Positions 33,168-46,620 of a DNA stretch of 64,000 nt are shown in pieces. Both the position numbers and the translations under genes were made by a program. This stretch comes from Malania oleifera. Lineage: Eukaryota; Streptophyta; Magnoliopsida; Santalales; Ximeniaceae. Every line of letters begins with the position of its first letter. The stretch's first letter is position 1. The stretch covers positions 95,630,953-95,694,952 of the forward strand of contig NC_080423.1 of NCBI RefSeq assembly GCF_029873635.1, read 5' to 3'. The notes beneath the pieces are model-generated. The model saw only the letters and a program-made list of their open reading frames with translations. It was not told the origin of the DNA and made no database searches.

Positions 33168-36100
33168 ATGGACGCCTCCTCGTGCGTTTTGTGTGGCGTC
33201 TCAACCCTAGCTTTGAAGTCGCCAATCTTCACTCTCCGTTTCCATCACAATGCGCCTTCTTTGTTTTTCTCTTCTTCTTTTTCTTCTCACTCTCTTGGAT
33301 TCATATCTCTGTTCGGCAACAATCCTGCCATTTGGCGCGCTTCTCCTCAAACGTCTCGATTAAGATTCCAGAAAATTGTCTGGAACAGCAGCGACGCAGG
33401 CGATAGCAGCAGTAGTGCCAAGAAAAAAAGCCCTAGCATAAACAAGAGGAATCTCAACCTCAAGCCCAATCCCACTACTTCTACTTCAGCTAGTTCTGCA
33501 CATAAAAGGGAAGCAGGGCGCCGGTGGCGGCGGCAGAGCCGGAGCTTACCGGAGAACAGGGCGGTGAACCTGCGCGCGATGTACCAGACTGGAGAGCCGC
33601 TGGGGGGGAGGGATCTGGGGAAGTGCGTGTTGGGGTGGATTTGCCAGGGCATGCGGGCCATGGCCTCCGATTTTGTGGCGGCGGAGATGCGGGGGGAGTT
33701 CTCGGAGCTCCGGCAGCTGATGGGACCAGGCCTTACCTTCGTTATGCAGGCGCAGCCGTATCTCAATGCCGTTCCGATGCCCCTAGGTCTCGAAGCCATT
33801 TGCTTGAAGGCCTGCACCCACTACCCCACCCTCCTCGAGCACTTCCAGCGGGAGCTGAGGGATGTCCTCCTGGAGCTCCAGCGGAAATCGCAGGTCGAAA
33901 ATTGGCGTGACACTAAGTCCTGGAAGCTTTTCAAAGAACTCGCTAATTCAGGTTCTCTCATTCTCTCCCAAGCGGGCGAACACAGACGCTCGTTTTTTTT
34001 AGTCAATTATTGCTAATTCTGGGATGTTTGAAGAGTTGGTCTGTGATGGTGTCTTTGCAGCTCAGCATAGAGCAGCTGTGAGGAAGGTTTCCCAGCAAAA
34101 GCCTATCCATGGTGGTCTGGGAATGGACCTTGAGAAGGCTAACATTATACAGAGCAGGATTGACGAATTTGCACAGAGGATGTCTGGTTTACTTCAAATA
34201 GAAAGGGATGCTGAATTGGAGTTTACCCAGGAGGAGTTGAATGCGGTTCCTAAACCTGATGAGAGCACTGATTCGTTGAGACAGACTGAATTCCTGGTTA
34301 GCCATGGTCAGGCTCAGCAAGAACTCTGTGACACAATTTGCAATTTGAATGCAGTTAGCACATCTACTGGTCAGTAGTAACTATTTTCACCACGCCTTGA
34401 GTTTTCCCCATGTCCTGTACCTGGGCACTTGACTTCAATTATCTGCTTGAAAATTCCAATTAATTGCTTTATATCAGGTTCTGGGTTCTGTACACAGGAT
34501 TAGGTGGAATGCATTTAGTACTGTTCAGGGTTGAGGGGAATCACCGACTACCGCCATCAAGCCTTTCTCCAGGAGACATGGTCTGTGTGAGAACATGCGA
34601 TAGCAGGGGTGCAGGTGCAACTTCTTGCATGCAAGGGTTTGTTAACAACCTAGGGGAGGATGGCTGTAGCATTAGCGTCGCTCTTGAGTCCCGACACGGT
34701 GATCCCACCTTTTCTAAGCTCTTTGGAAAGAGTGTGCGTATTGATCGTATTCCTGGATTGGCTGATACCCTTACATATGAGGTATAGTTGTTCATTAATT
34801 TTGTCTTTAAGTGGCTTTTATTGTTCGGGGATATATGTGGTAACAGGTGTTGGTCATTGAAGCTAAAGAAAAAGCAAGTGTTGGTTAACATATGTTTCCT
34901 TTGTTAAAAGTAATCTGAGAATATCGAAAAAGGAGCAGTCGCTTTTTAAAAGGGAGGTTATTGAGGAAAGGTAGAAAAATGAAAAGCAGAACATTTTTAA
35001 TTTTTTGAATGACAAAAAAAAGTATTTTCAGAACTTAGGAAGATGAGGAGATAACAGGAAAAGCATGTTCATGAGGGCTGGATTTATGTTTATTTGCTCT
35101 AATTGCAGTGTTATACTGAAAAAAAAAGTGTCCACCTTGACATGGTGGAAGTCATAAGCTTGAGCCTGATTATCCCTAAACCCAGAGACCGCTAAAGTGG
35201 GGCAATATATCCATTTGCATTATAGAAATATGAGATGTTTTAAGAGCTTGCTTACTTTGTGGTAGGAACTTTTTAGGCTTTGCTGGGTCTATATGGGAGG
35301 TGTGGGAGCTTGGAGCGGTGTAGAATCTTGTACAGAGAGGAAAAATGTTAAGTGTTTTTCCCCCTCATGTTTTTTTGGATTGTTTTGAAGGAAAGGAATA
35401 GAGAGCCTTTGAGGGAGAAGAGATGTCTTTTGTCTGGCTTAAAGATACGGCTCCAGATTTTGAGGGGATAGTAGGCTGAACAATAGTAATGGGTTGACTC
35501 TTGAGATCTTCTTGACTTCTTGTTTTGCAAATGAGATTTTTTTTTTCACTAGGATTGGCAGTCGGCACCTGTATGTCTTATTATGCATTCTTTCTCCTTT
35601 TTATAAAAATAAATAGATAAATAAATTCTATCTATCATAAAAGTGAATAACATATGCTACTACAAATTCATCATCGATGGTTGTTAACAGTATTCATGCA
35701 GAGCTGTTGTAGCTCTTCACCATTATTTTTCCAAGTTGCACAATCTGTATAGAGTAATATTTACAAAAGGAAAAACTATTGCTTACAGCAACTTTCAGCC
35801 TTTGGGTTTTTTGGATGTATATATTTTTTTTCTCCATTCAGCTCAATTTAAAGTTATTTCTTATTTTAAATTAAATATTATCTGATATATATATTTTTTC
35901 ACTATCTGGACTCATGTCCTTCTTGGTCTTCCTGTTGTCCCACAACAGCCTCCACCCCAACCAAATAATTTTCTTCATGGTTCTTGTGGTGGTTGTCATT
36001 GCTCATGTCCAAATCATCTTAATGATTACCCTCTCATCCAATCTTTGATTGATGATATCCCTATGATGCAATAACTCTCTCTTTAATCTTTTCTTGTATG

Positions 36101-39100
36101 GAAAATTATTCATGTCAGGAACATCATTTCATCTATGCTCAGTCTTTGAACATGCTCTTACTTTACTGGCTAATGTTTCTATCTAACAAACATGTTGGTC
36201 TTGCAGCTGTACTTTAAAATATTTGTGCAAAATTTTCTTTGAACTTTACTCTTTATAGTAACATGGTATGCGGTGTAATCAATGAGCACATCTTCACTAG
36301 AGTGTCAATTTAGCAGTAAATATTAATAAGGTTTAGCTAAGTTTTACATTTAAGCTTTGACATTTCATCACAGTTACTAACGAAGTTCAACCAAAAATTT
36401 TGAATTCTTCTTCTTTTTATTTTTTCAATGATTCACCTAGAGGAAAAAGATACCACTTGGCTCTAAAAGCTGAAATTGTTAAGGAATGGTTCAATAATGT
36501 TGTTTGGCTAACACATAATTGCAAAATTTTGACTGTGTATGTTTGTCATAAGAATAAGCTGCTGAAAACCATGCATTTACGCGGATGACCATTTCATTAA
36601 TTCAAAAGGTGTATTGTTGCTATCACCTTTTGGAATCCTGCCTGTATTGCCATTTGATATTCTGGGCCTGACTATTGGCCAACTCAGCTGGGTATTGGGT
36701 CTATAATGTGTAGGCTCAGTTTACGCCATGCTTCATAATTGCAAAAACAAGCCCCATGAAAATAAAATCTGGTTTTCCCCCAGATTTTGTGAGCATCTGG
36801 AATAATTAGTGAGTTCTGTTGCATTTTATAAGATGCACCCTTATTTGACCAAATAGGAGAGATTTATTTGACCAAATAGGAGAGATACTCATTTGGATGC
36901 ATTCTCTAACATGGTGGATTAGAGTCGATTGCATGAATGTCTTTGTAGTTTGCCTACATATTTACATATTTACATATTTGTGATTTCTTTGTTTCCTTTA
37001 TTCTCAGCGTAATTGTGAAGCCCTCATGCTGCTGCAGAAGAATGGTCTTCAGAAGAAAAATCCTTCAATTGCTGTTGTCGCAACACTATTTGGAGATGAA
37101 GGAGATGTTTCATGGTTGGAGGAGAATCAATTGACAGATTGGGCCGAAGCAGAATATAATGGACTGCTGGAGAGAGGAACTTATGATGATTCCCAACGAA
37201 GAGCAATTGCCCTAGGCTTTAATAAGAAGCGACCATTGTTGATAGTCCAAGGCCCTCCTGGCACTGGAAAATCTGGTTTGCTTAAGGAACTTATCATACT
37301 TGCCATTCAACAAGGTGAAAGGGTGCTCGTAACAGCCCCTACAAATGCAGCTGTGGATAACATGGTTGAAATACTTTCAAACATTGGTGTAAACATTGTG
37401 CGCGTTGGCAATCCAGCACGAATATCTACTGCAGTAGCTTCAAAATCATTGGTTGAACTGGTGAATTCTAAGCTTGCAAATTATCGAGCAGAGTTTGAAA
37501 GAAAGAAGTCAGATCTAAGAAAAGATCTTAGACATTGTCTAGAGGATGATTCTTTGGCTGCTGGAATACGCCAGCTTCTAAAACAACTAGGAAAGAGATT
37601 GAAGAAGAAGGAGAAGGAAACTGTGAAGGAAATACTGTCAAGTGCTCAAATCATACTGGCCACTAACACTGGAGCAGCTGATCCCCTGATCCGTAGGCTG
37701 GATGTCTTTGATTTGGTTGTTATTGATGAAGCAGGGCAAGCAATTGAACCATCTTGCTGGATTCCAATATTGCAAGGAAAGTGTTGTATTCTTGCTGGTG
37801 ATCAATGCCAACTAGCTCCCGTAATTCTGTCCAGAAAAGCCTTAGAAGGTGGCCTTGGAATCTCTCTCCTAGAGAGAGCGGTGACTTTGCATGACGGAGT
37901 TCTTGCAACCAAGTTAACAACACAATACCGAATGAATGATGCAATAGCTAGCTGGGCTTCAAAGGAGATGTATGGTGGATCTCTAAAGTCCTCTTCAACT
38001 GTTGCTTCCCATCTTCTTGTAGATTCTGCAATTGTCAAGGTACCATAACTGTTGATGATTCTTCATTTGAAATATAATTAGTAAATTTGCCTACACATTT
38101 TTTTTTTTTGGGGGGGGGGGGGGGTGGTGTGTTTGAGTGGAATTCCGACAGTTTAAGCGCCTATTGAAGAACTGGATTTCGTCATTCATCTTGCTGTATG
38201 TGTTTCCACTTGCTCCTGTGTCACACTTGAGTTTTTTTTGGAGATCCCATTGGAACTTTACTTATTTCTTACTAAGTTTTGGTTACTTCTGAATAGTTAT
38301 TATAGACACTTTAATTTCTCAAATAGCTATAGAGGGAACAGATGATTTCTTTGCATTATATTTTTTCTTGCAACAAAAAAATCTGCCATGTTTTGCACTT
38401 TATTTTTGGTAATTTTCTGGAATGCTAACTAAGATGTGGAATGATTCATTATTTTTATGTTTATATTTCTATTGTCTGTTGCTTATATTTCAGCCTGGCA
38501 GTCAAGGTTTCCAAAGGCATGTAACTAAAAAAATAATACGTTTCACAAGAGAAAAGTAGTTTATTTTAAAATTTTTAACTTTACACTTTGTATGGTTACA
38601 TTTTCTCTGTTTTACTTGCTCAGTGTTTGTGTTATTTGGGATGTCAGGGTACTTCTTGGTATTTGTGTTATAGCTGGACAACAGTGGTCATTAGCACTCC
38701 ACATCACTAGTTTTAAATCCATATGAATAAACCGGGGTACAGCAGCCACACTGCATCTTCACCGTTTTTAGAGTTGTAAGATTTTAATTAATCCTCAGAA
38801 TTTGTACTAGCAGCGGCCTGAGGCTTCTCATTTGCAGAAGACAGTTTGAAGGACTTTATCATTGCACAAGATACTGGTTCCTGCAACTCCCGTAGCTGCA
38901 TAACAATCCACATCACTAATTTAAGTCGAGCCTTAGTTAGAGGAACCTCTCTCCTATGCGAAGCTTTAGAACCTTGAGTCTGCTTCTTAAACAGAATGTT
39001 GATAGAACCTCGCTCCAATCATGGCAAAACTTTGCATCTGTCATGTGCCTAAACCTTGTTCCCGTCATTACAACTTCTACCTTAAGCAGGCCATACGCCA

Positions 39101-42100
39101 AAGAGTGTATTATTCTTGATTAGATAAGGGTGAAGTCACAATATAATTTTCCCAAATCTTATACGTTAAAAGGTGGAAATTTGTAGTATTGTAATTATAT
39201 CTGTCTGTATGTCGTTGGAGTAAGTCATTTTCATAAAAAATACTGTGTCAGTTAATGCTTATAATTTCATACATACTTTTGCCTATATTATATACAAACT
39301 TACCTAGATGCTTCCGAGACTCTTCTGCATCTCCCTGCTTCCTAGCACCTGCATCTCTCCTGCTTCATTTAATGGGCGTAAATATTCGCATACTTCCAAT
39401 AATGTGTTTGGTGAACAAAACAACACGCTTAAGCTCATAAAGCTGATATTTTTTCTTTGAAAAAAAAAAAAGGGGCTCCTTTTTACCTGTTCTGCTCAGA
39501 TTCTGCGAGGATTGAGTTTTGTTGGTTTCTCTATGTCTTATTCTTTCATGTTCTCTTTTTATTTTTTTCCCCAGTCCTTTTGGATTTTGACATTTAAGGG
39601 GCATGTGCTTTTGCCGCTTGTTTGAGCTTTGCTGTATATCTTTAGTTTTGGTGTAATGAATTTTCTTATCTACCAAAAAACAAAAACAAAGCTCTTAAAA
39701 CTGAATAGCATGGAAAGAAAGACCGAAGCCATTGTCAACACTAGTTCACTATTGTCAAATTAAATTCAACTCAAAAAAGCATTAGTGCCTGCCGGAATTT
39801 CTAAAAAAATTCTAGAAATTTAATTTGCACTAATATGTTGTTTTATTCTTGCTTCACCCTCGTAATTTTATGTCCATGATTGGTTTTGGCTTTCTAATCA
39901 GAATTATACTTTGTAGGCTTATAGACCTTTGGTAATTGTTAGGTCCTTCACTTTTTCAGAATTTTTGACATATTGAAGGAGGAGAAAAGAGTTTCTTATT
40001 CAGAAATTTGTCTTCATAAATACATTTTTGACTTAAAGATTTAGAATCATAGTGTGTATTTATGAAGAATAGAGATTCTAAAAGTTCTTCACCTTGCAGA
40101 GAGCGTCATTGTTAAAGATTAATCTTTTAAAGAGTTGAATGGTTGGTACTAACTTAGTAGAACGGGTTTTAACCAGTTTGCAGAGATGCAGGTGTATATT
40201 GCATATTTGAGTGTCCCATTAGGTGGTAACCCTAGAACTTATGTTCCTTAGGAGTCTTGTTGTTGAGAAGGTGGCTAGGAGATGGGGCTTTTTTACCCTA
40301 GGAGGGTGTATTACGTTAATTCAGGGTTCTTCACTTATTCCCCTTTATTTTTTGTCACCTTTTTAGAGTCCCCATGAGCATTACTCAGAGATTAGAGAAA
40401 TTGACAAGAGATTTCTTGTGGTTAGGGATGGATGAGATTGTGAGAGTAAGAAGGGTCATTTGGTTAGTTGGGATATGGCTTGTAAGCCGAAGTATGTAGG
40501 TGGCTTGGCCCTGGGAAATCTAGTGCCCGAACACATTGCTTTAGTGGGCAAATAGTTATGGCATTTTCCTTTAGAAGCCTGAATCCCTTTGGCACTAGGT
40601 TATTAGCAGCAATATGGGATCCAACAGAGTGCCTAGGATAACAAAGGTTGGTATTAAGGTCACCCATGTGAACCCTTGGAGACTAATTTTACCATCTTTT
40701 TTTATTTTGTGTTGTTAATGTGAGGAGAATTTGTTTTGTGATAATATTTGGATTGGATTGCTCCTTTTTTTTTTTTTTTGGATTACGCACCGGGTATCCA
40801 CATGTCTGTTTTACGGTCCACGTGACTAATCCTGCGCCCCTTGAAGTTGACCCCACAACTCCAAAGGGAGGGTAAATTCAGGAGTCCAGGGCCGGAAACG
40901 AACTCGGGTTGGATTGCTCCTTTTTTTGTATTACTTGTCACTGTCTTTATTCCTTTTGAGTTGTCATAATGCTTCTAAAGCCACTTTCTTGGTTTTTGAG
41001 GGGGTTTGTTTCTTGGAATTTTCATCTCCAAAAAAATTTGAATGAAAGATAAACGACTGATCTTGCCCAACTGTAAGGGGTGCTTGATTATTTTCCTCCA
41101 TTTTTTCTGGTCATGATCATAGAGTTTGGGATTTGGACTACTCGGGATTTTTCTTGTAAATCATTTTTTGATAAACTTATCTATGATTCCATTGGCTATC
41201 AATTTCCTTTACACTATGAATTGGAAAGCTAGACTTACAAAATCAGGGCGAGGGCTTTTTATGTGGTTTGTGGTTCTTGATACTATCAGTACTAATAACT
41301 TTCTTTAGTTTAGAGGATCCTTTAATGCTTTGTCTCTAGATGTTTGTGTTTGGTGTCTCCAATGCAATGTAAAAGGTGCAAATTTATTTTTGCTTTATCC
41401 TTTTTCATAAGGCATTTGGAGCCAGTTTTTGGTGTGTTTGGGGACATTTGGTGTGTTCTTTGTCATTGGACTGATTTTTTCTTCAAATTTAATCACTTTG
41501 GAGGTCAGAGGAGGAGAAGATACTTTGATGTGCAACTTTTGTCATTATGTGATTGATTTGGTTAGAATGCAAATCTAGATTTGTCAATCGAAGGGTGATG
41601 TCTTATTTTTTGGTGTGTAGTATAGTTCCTTTTTTGGCATTACTCTGGTGTTGGGCATTTGGTTTGTTTTCTTATGATGCAGCTAGTTGATGTTCGATGA
41701 GATTGGAGGTATTTGGTTTTTTAGTAGTCTCGTCTTCTTTTTTGGTTTTCTAATTTTAAGGAGTTCTTGTCCTCCACTCATTGTAATTGCTTCTTTATCT
41801 TGTGATATTTCTTCTTTTATCTAAAAAAAAGTTTCTTCACCTTGTTAACTATTATTACCCTTTTAATTTTATTTTGCTTTGATATAAAATAAGTCATTTA
41901 GCATTTTCTACAAATTTTGCAGCCCACATGGATAACACAATGCCCATTGCTTTTGCTTGATACACGAATGTCATATGGAAGCTTGTCAGTTGGCTGTGAG
42001 GAACATTTAGACCCTGCTGGCACAGGCTCATTTTATAACAAAGGGGAAGCAGATATTGTTGTGCAACATGTCATTTCTTTGATTTATGCTGGTATTTTTC

Positions 42101-45100
42101 TCTTTGATATGTGTTGGCTATTATTCTTGGTTCTTCAATATTTGATTAAGTGCTGATCTGTTCTTGCATTGTCATTGCTACTGGGCTACTAAGTTGAATA
42201 ATGAACTATGCTTGTTTTTGCTCATGCCTTTAGTCACGCCCCAGTACCGGGTATGATTGGCCGTGTCCTCTCTGGGCTTGGTCTCTCAGGTATGAGCTCT
42301 TTAGTTAATGTTGAACATTTTCAAAGGAAAATATTAAAATGTTGTCAATTAATATTAGATTTTCTTCATGACCACTTTTGTTCACATTGAGCATTGGACA
42401 CTGATTATCTTTTTGTTTTTGTTTTTTTTCTTGTTAATTGTTTCTCATCTTGTAAGAAATTTAACTTTTGCTTCTTCAAGTTCTGATTTGTTTCCAAACA
42501 ATATTAATCTATGTTTTCTTAGTCTTTCAGTTATTACCATTGTGTGCTTTCGTTGCTGTTTTCTTCTTTATGGAGCACTGTATGTCATCAATGTTTGCTA
42601 CACAAAATCCTTAAAAATATTTGAAAATGCTGTTGGTTCTCCTTCAGAGCATTTGTGGAGAAGTAAATAGATTAAAAAGGTTTATTTTGCTTACATAGTA
42701 ACCTTGTGGAATGCCAAATGCTAATAAAGGAATTGAATTTTTTGCCAATATTCAATTAGCTTATCAAGAATTACAGTCTGCTGGCTTACCTTTAGGAGAT
42801 GAGCATAGATTTACTCAGTTCAAATTATTTTTCATGCTCTAAGATGCAACACTCAATTATTTTGGAAAGGCTGAGGTTCAAGAGTTTTGGAGATCAACTT
42901 GTATCAGGACATGCCTTTCATACAAATATGCAGTTAAAATTTTTCTAGTTAAACCTAATTTGAGATTCACACACTTGGAATAAGCAAGCCTTAACTAAAA
43001 AGGCTCAAAGCACAACACAAATGTGTAAGCCTCAATGCACGACACATTGGTCTGCCACCTTTGGACAGATTGATTTCTGAAGAATTGGAAAGGCTCATTT
43101 TCATCCATTTTCCTTCTTCAATGGTAAAGTTGTCGCCGCCTAACCTGGAGGTCACAAATTTGAGGCACGGAAACAGCCTGTGTACTATAGAGTATAGACT
43201 CGTAATGGTCTGCCCCTTCCCTGGACCCTGCATGTGCGGGAGCTTTGTGCACTGGGCCTTCCTCCCTCAGATTTCCATCCTACCGACCTTTCCTTCTATC
43301 CTTTTCCCTTGTTCCCTTCCTACCAAGTTAACGGCTCTTGTAACTTCTTCTTTTAGAAACATCCAATTTTTCTTCCTCATCTCTTTTACTTCCTTTCCAG
43401 TTTCTACAGTTGACTTGCTCTTTTGAATGTTAGTTCAATATCTTGGCTCCATCCCTCCATCATCATATTTTGCCTATATATGACCTATTTTTCTGCCTCA
43501 TATCAGAATCCCCTTGTTAAATGTTTGGCTCCCTTACCTAATATCGTTGTTATCATGTTCATCGTTGGCCTCAAGGATTTACTATTGCCCCTGCTGAGAA
43601 CTGCTGGCCATCACATTTTCATATGGGGCCCTGGGCTTATGGTCATGCAGATGGAGTTGAGGACCTTGCTTGTCTTGAAAGCACACATGATGGTTATTTC
43701 CATCATTTTGAATTCAGGGCTTATGATGCTGGTGGTATTTCTCCCTCGTCAGTGCAATCTCTTGGAAATGATAATGAAGCCATCGATATGAAACATACTT
43801 GGTTTGTCAGAATGATTTCAATTCTAAATTCACTGCATAAATGCTGCAGTTTGATTTTATTGCAATAACAGTGTCTCAAAGTTTTGTTGCATCTCTTCTT
43901 AAAACCTGTTTTACCATTTTGTGTCATCTCACATCTAGCCATTGACCTTACATCTGGAGTGGTCTCTTTTTTTTTCTGCATAGTATTGCATCTTCACAGC
44001 ATGCTTCAAATGGTTGTTCAATGCATCATTGCCTGGAACAAAAAGGTCCTGCCTATTCTTTCTTCCTCCTCATTGGGGCAAACTTTGGAGAAATTGCTGT
44101 TTTGGCATCTTGCACATTTACACCCCTTTTTTTTGGGGTGAATTTCATAGTCCTACCATATTTTTGCCAAATGAACCATGAATCTCCAGAACATTTTTTA
44201 TTTCCCATGAATGACACTTTATTGGTATTTGTAGTTTACATGATTGATTTCAAATATGCTGTGCAGGTGTTAACCCAACCACTATTGCGGTGCAGTCTCC
44301 TTACGTTGCTCAAGTACAGCTACTGAGGGATAGGCTTGATGAACTTCCGGAGGCTGAAGGCATTGAGGTAGCGACCATTGATAGCTTTCAAGGCCGGGAG
44401 GCTGATGCAGTAATCATATCAATGGTATGTATTTCAACCTACTACTATATACTTCATGAAGATATAAGCTTTTTAAATGCTCCATTTAGCACTGAAAATA
44501 AAAATACAAGGCATGTAGCTGTGTCACCTGTGGGTTCAAGCATATTTTCTGTAAATATATATTATAGTGTTAGAGATGAGTGAGCCCTAGATTCTTAGTC
44601 ATAGCATAAATTCCGAATTTGTAGAACTCTCCTCCAAGTGCAAATTATCCTCCCACTTGCCTTTAAATGATAAAGAAATGTAATTATAGGCCCTCTTCTA
44701 TGTAGGGCCATATTAAATTGAATTCTGGATCCAATAAGTTTGCATTTGGTCCATGGAATGTCTTTGATAGATTTCAAAAGGAAAATGTGTTATAATCTTA
44801 AAGCAAATGGCAATGCATAAAATTCTGTGATCCATAGCATGGAACAGACTGGCAATGGCTATTCTAAAATATTTTTCCATAAATTATTATATTTCTACAC
44901 GGTTTCTATTACATTCTTATTTTATTCTATCCTATCCCTATGAATAGACATTGTGGAAAAAAGCGTGACATAAAAGGAGAACTTTCTTGGAGGATCCAAA
45001 AGAGAGCAGAATAGAGTTCCCAAAAATCTTAATGTCAGTTTTGATTTGTGAATGATGATAAACAAATATTTGTTTATATCAATAATTTTCAGTTGGTTGC

Positions 45101-46138
45101 AGAAATATATATCATTTTTGTTTTCCCTACATTAGGATTCTTAGGATACTTGTTATGTTGTGACGTTCTTTCTTGTAGCTAAGATAAGGATGGTCAGGTT
45201 TCATAATCTATATTGCCATGTGTCTTCGCAGCAACGTTATGTTAAAATTTTATGTTTTACTGTTCCTATAGATTGTTGATAGTTTTGTATGTTCAAAAGC
45301 TAGTAAGTTTTGAACCTAGCACTAAGCTTTTGAAAATGAAAGCTGAAAGTTAAGGCAGTATTCAGATTAACCCTCCCTGGACCTTATTTTGCCTTGAACT
45401 GCTCCAAGTAATGGCATTTTTTCATCCTTCAGCTTTTAGCTGCGTCAAATGAAAAATATGCATTTGCAAGTCTCTGACAGAAAATTAGCAGCTGAGAATT
45501 CCAATATATTGAAGTAGTATTAGAAGCACTTGTCAGACCACTTCACCTAAAAGCTTAAACTGTTAGGTTGTGAGCCAACAATGTATATCAAGCTTTAACA
45601 CTCTTCCGCACGTGCATTCCAACAACATGTGGAGAGATAAAGACACGATAATATCAGCCATTATACGGAATACAATAATTTTTTAAATATCACATAATAA
45701 ACGCGGGCAACAAGACTATAACCCAGGACCTCCTAGTAACCAGTTTTGATACCATGTTAGATTACCATTTTACCTAAAAGCTTAGACTATTAGGTTGTGA
45801 GCCAACAATGTATATCAAGCTTTAACAGCGCAAATGACTACATCTGAGTTTACCTGTAGGTTTACTATATATGATGTGCATTTTCTTTGTTTTAGGTCCG
45901 CTCAAACACTCTAGGGGCTGTTGGATTCTTGGGGGATAGTAGGCGGATGAATGTTGCCATAACGAGGGCACGAAAACACATTGCAGTTGTCTGTGATAGC
46001 TCTACGATATGCCACAACACTTTTTTGGCCAGGCTCTTGCGTCATATCCGATATTTTGGTAGAGTGAAGCATGCCAAACCTGAGAGTTTTGGGGGTTATG
46101 GACTTAGCATGAACCCAATGCTGCCATCCATTAGTTAG
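33168..46138 (+). CDS. UPF1/IGHMBP2-like superfamily 1 helicase (SMUBP-2-like), seven exons
   Basis: Exons 33168-33951, 34061-34369, 34498-34781, 37008-38039, 41923-42091, 44267-44424 and 45896-46138 join in phase with GT-AG sites to 992 codons. The first ~50 residues are Ser/Phe/Leu-rich with few acids, like a chloroplast or mitochondrial transit peptide. Helicase motifs: Walker A GPPGTGKS (541-548), Ia TAPTNAAVD (about 568-576), II VIDEAGQA (DEAG 699-702), III GDQCQLAP (723-730), QYRM (765-768), V DSFQGREADAV (898-908) and VI NVAITRARKH (931-940). A conserved GMHLVLF...SPGDMVCVR beta-barrel-like segment lies ahead of domain 1A. These proteins unwind RNA or DNA with ATP. The plant organelle-type members are poorly characterised, so the substrate is unknown. 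No key residue is missing and the gene appears functional. Introns 3, 4, 5 and 6 are long (1.5-3.9 kb) and carry repeats. Confidence 0.95.
36840..36888. repeat. Short tandem duplication in helicase intron 3
   Basis: The word tatttgaccaaataggagagat occurs twice in direct tandem, just over 100 bp before the exon 4 acceptor region. Confidence 0.85.
38788..39018 (-). pseudogene. Unidentified coding-like frame in helicase intron 4
   Basis: A 76-codon minus-strand frame reads ERGSINILFKKQTQ, ARLKLVMWIVMQLRELQEP and ends NEKPQAAASTNSED, followed by an AT-rich stretch. Composition (charged helical part, acidic tail) looks more like protein than intron. The upstream minus strand has further short open pieces with stops. 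It could be a retro-inserted or captured gene fragment. I do not recognise the family. Confidence 0.3.
40140..41830 (+). pseudogene. L1 LINE 3' half inside helicase intron 4
   Basis: Plus-strand pieces follow L1 ORF2 order. GCITLIQGSS lies near 40310, then KGHLVSWDMACKPKYVGGLA near 40455-40510, LYDSIGYQFPLHYELES near 41180 and SLDVCVWCLQC near 41330-41365. The last region continues with GIWSQFLVCLGTFGVF. It ends in a LINE tail (tttatctaaaaaaaag, 41815-41831). Multiple stops make it inactive. A SINE interrupts it at 40765. Confidence 0.8.
40765..40908 (-). mobile_element. tRNA-derived SINE inserted in the L1, 12-bp TSD
   Basis: Poly-T at the left is the A tail on the minus strand. The minus-strand text starts cccgagttcgtttccggccc, like a box B segment, and ends near gtgcgtaatcc before the tail. 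The direct repeat ttggattgctcc (40753-40764 and 40909-40920) flanks it. The box A side is not seen, so it is a 5'-truncated copy of about 144 bp. Confidence 0.75.
43118..43275 (+). mobile_element. Au-type SINE, internally shortened
   Basis: The plus strand carries aacctggaggtcacaaatttgaggc (decayed box B), then ggaaacagcct, ccttccctggaccctgcat, and gcgggagctttgtgcactgggc. This word order is characteristic of the Au SINE found across flowering plants. It lies in helicase intron 5. Confidence 0.8.
43560..43800 (+). pseudogene. Unidentified coding-like fragment in helicase intron 5
   Basis: A frame from about 43560 runs open across FTIAPAENCWPSHFHMGPWA, HADGVEDLACLESTHDGYF, HHFEFRAYDAGGI and SSVQSLGNDNEAIDMKHTW. 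The residue mix (aromatic, acidic, few low-complexity runs) looks like a real protein. It is in no phase with the helicase exons and has no recognised splice partners. It may be a captured exon or a fragment of an unnamed transposon protein. Confidence 0.3.
45531..45827 (-). mobile_element. TRIM mini-retrotransposon in helicase intron 6
   Basis: Two near-identical short LTRs (45531-45600, 70 bp; 45755-45827, 73 bp), starting TGTCAGACC/TGTTAGATT and ending CTTTAACA, enclose about 154 bp. On the minus strand a decayed primer-binding site TGGTATCAAAA (45754-45744) follows the right LTR. A purine-rich tract (CGTGCGGAAGAG, near 45612-45601) precedes the left LTR. There is no coding capacity. No clear TSD was found (gcact versus gcgca). 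Confidence 0.85.
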
Positions 46139-46620
46139 CATTTCATGATTGGATCAATTGCAGAGTTCCTTTTTTCCAACATCAACCAGCAATTATTTGG
46201 GAGCGAAATTTTAATAAATACATGTTCTCCTCTCCCGTCAGCATTGATCTGCTCCTGCATCCATTGATAAACTGCATATTTTTCAACATGCCTTCCAGAA
46301 GAAACTGATGACTGATTGGCACAATCATTGTTTGTATGCTGTACATAAAAAACTTCTATAGCATCCATTGCGATTTAAGTGCATGGGATGTTAAGACAAC
46401 AATCTAAATCATTTATTCATCACAAACAAAGGTTTAACAGAAAATGGTGATGGTCTTCGCAATTTTAACTTATATTTCAGATTGTTGGATTGAGAAGCTG
46501 ATGTGCAGAATCACTGGTGATTTCAGTTTGAAAATATAAGGCTGGTCACTTGCTGAATGTTTCAAGTTTGAATACTTTTTTCGTCATAGTTGCCCTCAAA
46601 TTTCGTTGTTCCTGCAATGC

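Noticed and set aside
33347..33910. Open frames of 128 and 156 codons opposite and out of phase with helicase exon 1
   Set aside because: They are shadows of the GC-rich first exon. The in-phase frame joins perfectly to the helicase and the others have no partner exons.
42230..42290. Possible extra helicase exon after an AG (cctttag|tcacgccccag) with a donor-like ctcag|gtatga
   Set aside because: Exon 5 joins exon 6 in phase with the family sequence (IYAG-VNPTTIAVQS); inserting this piece would add non-family residues. It could still be a rare cassette exon.
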